Source of the DNA: Microcebus murinus
Lineage: Eukaryota; Chordata; Mammalia; Primates; Cheirogaleidae
Direction of reading: 5' to 3'
DNA length: 64,000 nt
Assembly: GCF_040939455.1 (NCBI RefSeq)
Contig: NC_134113.1
Coordinates: 11,022,501-11,086,500 of the forward strand
The position numbers and the translations under genes were made by a program. The notes beneath the pieces were generated by a model. It did not search any database, was not told the origin of the DNA, and saw only the letters and a list, made by a program, of their open reading frames with translations. Below are positions 52,820 through 64,000 of this stretch, piece after piece. Position 1 is the stretch's first letter; each line of letters begins with the position of its first letter.

Positions 52820-55800
52820 CTGTGCAACGGGGAGGATGCCAGGAGTTAAGAAAGAAGAGGCGACCGTGGGGCGGGAGACGCCCGCGCGCCGCTGGTGCTG
52901 GGGCAAGGGCCCTGAGGAAGGTGGGGCCGGGCAGGGCGGTCTCTAGGGGAATGCAGACTCCAGCGGCTGAACTCCAGCACAACGTCTGTGGCCTGGGGCC
53001 TCCCGCAGCCCGGCCTTGGATCAATACACAGCTCCCAGCGACTGAAAGACCTTGACGCCCTGGAGAGGGCCAGGCGCCAGGGTGCCTCCTCTCCACTTGC
53101 TGAGCAGTAGGGAAGTGTGCAGAGGTCTGTGCAGGGGAAGGCCCTGCCGCCGCTTTAAGGCAAACTGGGGCAAAGTCTCAGCCCCTCCCTCAGAGGCAGC
53201 CCAGCTTCATTTGCAACCAGCCAAGGTCCCTGCTGGAATTGTCCACTCACTCCTCAGGCATTTACATTAGCCTCCTAGGAACAGTAGCTGGAATTTACTG
53301 GTTCCTGACCCTTTCACCCTCACAAGACCTGACACTGTAAACTCTCAATTATTTGTTGGATGAGTAGCCTTAAGAGGTTTGGTGTTATTGTCACCATTTC
53401 ATGGAGGGGGACGCTGAGGCTCACAGAAGTGCGCAGACTTGACCTGGTGGCGCCAGGCTTCACAGTATGCAGTCTGGCACGACATACTGTTTAGCAGCAT
53501 TCGCTGGGCTGGTTCTGGGAGCACCGCAAGGCCAGGTTTTGCCCCTCCAGCCTGCAGGTTCTCTCTAGCCCTTCTATTAGCAGCAGCGACAGTGACTCAG
53601 CACCTCTCTTCCCCTCCCCGCCTGCAAGCCAGAGGCCCAGAGCCCACCAGCTCACCAGCCCACATGTCAGCCCTCGGCCTTCCAGGGTGCAGTCTCCACG
53701 TTTAAGTCTTTTGTGCTGGGCAGCCTCAGTCTAGAAGGTGCCTTTGTGCAGGTGAGAGAAAAGGGCCCCTTCGCCAGGCGGAGGCAGAGCCCCCACCAGG
53801 GCACGAGGCTGAGTATGCAGAGTGGGGGCTGCAGGTCAGCTGGCCCCTGTGCAGGCACAACCTTTCCATCCACACCAGGCCGTCCTGCCAGCGGATGGGG
53901 GGGGTGGGTGGAGAACACATCGGTGGTGCTTCCCTGTGGCCAGGCCACACGTCCAGCACCCAGCCTCGGGTAGGCATGAGCAGGCCTGCTTTATGAATGG
54001 GGCAACGGGCAGTTGGAGAAGTGCCTTGCCCTCGGCCACAGAGCTGGGCAGGGGAGCCTCAGGATTTGAAGCCAGAATTCAGCTCCTAAGGCTGACTTCC
54101 CTAGCCCCAGGGGCCGTGATGACCAGGACATAATGAGTCCACAGTGTGCTACTCTGTGTCCACCCCACCCCCTACAGCATCGTCTCGGCTGGCTTTTAGG
54201 AACCCACTTCGCCCACACAGTCTGGCCCTGTGCTGGACGCTGAGGAACTCTTGACTTTGCCAGGCCCTGGGGGTACAGACAGGGCCTGGGCCTGCTGGAG
54301 AGACAGTGTCACCGAGGAAAGTCTAGAGTTCAGCACGAGCACATAGGGGCCCCGACCTCAGCCTGGGGTGGGAGCAGAAGGCCTGGGAAGGCTCCTGGAG
54401 GAAGTGAAAATCCAAACTAATTTGACCTTTCAGGGGCCCAGGAAACCTCAGCTTGACCCTCAGGATGAGGACGCTGCCAAGGAGGCTTAGCTAAGGGACG
54501 ATCCCAGTACTCTGTGTGTTATGCCACAGCTGGGAATGCTGGAGGGGGCTGCAGTTCCTTCTTGAAGAACCCATTTGTGAAGCACAGCAGCCCCTCCCCC
54601 CATTCAGAAGGATCCTCTTTGGTTTTCTTCCCCCAGCCCCAAGGATCCATTTAGAGTGGAAAGGACTGTGTTTGGGAGTCAGAGAGTTCCCCAAAGCAGC
54701 ACAAACCCCACTCTGCTGTTTAACTGGTGGTGTGTTGGTGGCCATGTCAGGATCCCTGGGTGGTTTCTGTTCCGCATAATGGAGCTTCCAAGCCCCACCT
54801 CTTACAGAGATGGAACAGTGAGGGGAGAGGGCCGCCAGAATGCATTGCATATGGCAGGTTTGAATAATCATTAAAAATGGTTTAATAAAATCCCATTCTT
54901 TCTTCCGGTACTGTCACAGGTGGCCCTTGAACGGACAACAGCAGATCTGAGAACCTTAGAATTTCGGGGCTGGGCGGGGCTTCAGAGGTCTGAGGTCACC
55001 CTGCCAGCCTCTGCTTGACTGGCAGTTCTCACAAAGGCCTGCAGGAGTGGAGCAGGGTCTGAGAGGACAGGCTGTGGGTGTCGGAGGGGCAGACCAGAAA
55101 AAGGGACCCGGTGTCTGTGTGCGTAGGAGCCAGGCTCACTGTAGGTGGGGGTGTTCTGGGAGTGAAGGACCCCAAGACATACCACCACCTCGGGGGCCTA
55201 CACGGCTACACTAAGGAGAGTGTGAGCCCCAGGCCAGATCGGAGTGGGCCCCGGAGGAGCAGAGCTTGGGCACTCAAGGACTTCCCCCAGCCTGGTCCCT
55301 CTGGGCAGCCTCCCTGCCCCACTGCCAAGCACAAGGCTTAGGAGATTGCTGTGAGAAGTAGCGAAACAATACCAGTTTTTTGAAAAGGGCGATGAGGAAA
55401 GCATTCTAGACTAGCTGGAGCAAAAGCTGGGTAGCACAGTAGGCCCTACCAGTGTGCAAGAACCAATGGTTAGATTTTCAGGAATTTTGCCAACTGGTTG
55501 TTAAACACAGCTACTGTTAAAAAGTATAGAAACTTATGATTAAATGGACTAAATTAAAAACAAAGGCAATTTTTTTAAAAAAGCATGAGGCCTCAGACAT
55601 GAGCCAGGTAAACGAAGGCAGCTACTACCACTTAGGCTTCAGACTGCCATTAGGCCCAGCCTCAACTCCAAGTGCATGTGTCCTCCAGCTCCTTGCCCTG
55701 CTACTCTCTCCCTTCTTTAAATAAGTTTCTGGCCTACCTGGCATGCTTACTTTGGGAACTAAGAGACACCATGGGTGTATCAGCAAAGTGCCACACCAAA

Positions 55801-56080
55801 CAGGCCCTGCCCATGATAGTTTCCTTTCACTCCAGCAAGTTCACTGTCATTTTCTCTTCCTAGAACCTCTGGGTCAGTGGGGCCTGGTCGCCCTGGCCTC
55901 TCTGAAGGGCTCTATTAGTCGTCCACCATCCCTCCTACCCTCTCTGGTGGCACCAGGTCACCCACACTCCCCACCCGCCACTCAACACGACCTCACCCTG
56001 CAGGCCGCGCCGAGCGGCCGCGGACAGTCGTCCTTAGGGCAGACCTGGGGCGCGCCTTCCCTCCTGGACTGCGCAGGTCC
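52820..56080 (-). other. MPST: MPST 5' intron (inferred)
   Basis: Lies between the MPST exon acceptor at 52820 and the CpG-island promoter. It holds MIR-like sequence at about 53270-53440 and otherwise unique sequence. No coding exon is seen. Confidence 0.6.
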
Positions 56081-56720
56081 TCCGCTCAGACCCCGCGGGG
56101 CAGCCCCGCGCCGCCGCGCACCCCAAAGAGCGACCTCCCCCGCCAGGAAGGAAACGTGACGCGGCGGCAGTTACCCGGGTCTCGGGCTCTGGGCCTCCCC
56201 GCTCCGCCAGGGCCCCCGCCGTGCGGCGCCCCCTCCCCGCACCCGCAGCCATCCCATCCTCCCGCCACCAACCTGCGGCCGGCCAAAGGGAGGAGACTCC
56301 GGCACAGCCCACCGCCGCGGCCACTCGGAGCCGCCGCTGCCCGCGCCTTCCACTGGCCGGGCCTGAGGGGGACGCCCGCCCCGCCCCGCCCGGCCCCGCG
56401 CCTGCCCCGCGCCGCCGGGTGACCCCAGCAGCACCCCGCGGGTCTGGGAGGTGCCGCGCGCCAGGGGCGGCGGGGGACGAGCGCAGCGGCGCGAGGACTG
56501 CGCGGAGTCGCGGCTGACGGCGCGGGGTCCCCCCTCGGACGGCGGCGCGATGGTGCAGGCCGCCCGGGGAGCCGTGAGCTCGGGGTTTGAACCCGCCAAC
56601 TTCTCCAGCGGGCCGGGGCGAGCGCCAGCGCGGCGGCCAGGGCGAGTGAGTGCGGCGGGGCGGGGGCGGTGGCCAGGCGCCAGGACGGCTGGGGATTAGG
56701 TCGCTGGCCGGGCCACCTGC
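56080..56720. promoter_or_regulatory. CpG island, probable bidirectional MPST/TST promoter
   Basis: Very high CpG and GC content with several GC boxes (gcccgccccgccccgccc at about 56376-56393). It lies between divergent MPST and TST, and no TATA box is seen. A donor-like GTGAGT at 56646 could end the TST non-coding exon 1. The human pair is also divergently arranged. Confidence 0.75.
56175..56252 (-). other. Candidate MPST upstream exon with in-frame ATG
   Basis: An ATG at 56252 opens 26 codons rich in Ala, Gly and Arg, up to a possible donor ACCCGG|GTAACT at 56175/56174. Spliced to 52819 this stays in frame with the MPST start and would add 35 residues. The splice is inferred, not shown. 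Confidence 0.3.
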
Positions 56721-57295
56721 GGCCCAGGGATGGATCCCGGTGGCAAGAGTGGGACGGGGAGCCCTGGGAACCCCTGGCCCAACTAGGGCAGAGGGCACCG
56801 AGCCAGGGCCAGACTCGGGCATTGTGGAGTCCGCGAGCCGGGCTGCCGAGAGGCCGCGGGCGAGGGCGCATGGGGGTCCCCGGGCCCGCTTCCCCTGTGC
56901 GCCCACCCCTCTGCCTTCCCAGGAACGGGGATTCTCAGTCCAGGATGCCATCTCCCCAGTCCTGGGCATGTTTTCTTTGCGCTTTTCTGGCAGGACCGAG
57001 TATTGTAGCTTGCAGGGGCCAGACGCCCTCCCGGCCTGCTCCCCCACCTGGGCCCTCGGGAGCTCTTGACCCGCCCCCTTGCGCTGGGCCCCGGGAGGGG
57101 CGGGGCCGGCTTTCCTTTGGGAATCTTCGAACCTAACCTACCCCGCCGCGCACGCCCCTGACACCCTAGGTGACTATAGACGCCACACCCTCGAGGAGTG
57201 TGGTGGGAGAAACAGCTCCTCCTCCCGGGCCCCACCCACAGTACGCATAGCCTTCCTCACACCTGTCTCTCTTTCCTGGTTCCCACCCGCGCCAG

Positions 57296-57316
57296 GTGAC
57301 ACGCAGAGCTGAAACC
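57296..57316 (+). other. TST: TST 5' UTR portion of the first coding exon
   Basis: The acceptor cacccgcgccag precedes gtgacacgcagagctgaaac and the ATG. This implies an upstream non-coding exon, perhaps ending at 56645. Confidence 0.7.

Positions 57317-64000
<6,684 letters not shown>

Noticed and set aside
52073..52906. MPST read as one 277-codon frame starting MPQHQRR
   Set aside because: The first codons lie upstream of the splice acceptor at 52820 and the last run into the intron after 52198. Homology supports the ATG at 52792.
56034..57047. 337-codon minus-strand frame across the MPST/TST island
   Set aside because: Mostly CpG-island composition. Only the short part 56175-56252 is kept, as a candidate exon, because its phase fits MPST.

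Overview
The window is a piece of a primate nuclear genome. It carries the block TMPRSS6 - KCTD17 - MPST - TST, which lies on human chromosome 22q12.3; here it is read in the opposite direction to the human reference. Exon sequences are near-identical to the human proteins. Introns are large and full of mammalian repeats (MIR, L2, old L1, an MLT1-type LTR, a MER5A-type element). Three Alu elements are of the strepsirrhine kind: two share a middle A-rich region with the TTGGCCAATT segment, and all read 'cctgagcaagagYgagacc'. Lemurs or lorises/galagos are therefore the best guess. The species itself cannot be read from the sequence.

Layout. (1) 1-18375, plus strand: the 3' part of TMPRSS6 (matriptase-2), ten coding exons from the second CUB domain through three LDLRA modules to the complete trypsin-like protease domain, then the 3'UTR and poly(A) signal. 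The 9.8 kb intron 1096-10858 holds a 37-copy minisatellite of 42/43 bp and a 630-bp (CATC)n array. (2) 20070-31090, minus strand: the whole of KCTD17, with eight core coding exons plus an in-frame proline-rich cassette exon and a CpG-island promoter. It is convergent with TMPRSS6. (3) 31100-48880: about 18 kb without a supportable gene, including an AT-rich old L1 block (36.9-41.2 kb) and Alu insertions with clear target-site duplications. (4) 48880-52820, minus strand: both coding exons of MPST. (5) 56080-56720: a CpG island that is probably the shared promoter between MPST (minus) and TST (plus). (6) 57317-64000, plus strand: the first coding exon of TST and the first 24 bases of its second coding exon, which runs off the window.

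Functionally, TMPRSS6 is a liver membrane protease that lowers hepcidin by acting on hemojuvelin. KCTD17 is a CUL3 ubiquitin-ligase adaptor. MPST and TST are paralogous sulfurtransferases of cysteine/H2S and cyanide metabolism. They form a head-to-head inverted duplicate with identical intron position and phase. The other long open frames are repeats, GC-rich antisense frames or read-through of exons into introns. I found no previously undescribed gene system. The points most worth checking are the ancestral Ala at TMPRSS6 position 736, the intronic minisatellite, a possible N-terminally extended MPST, and the KCTD17 promoter and cassette exon.
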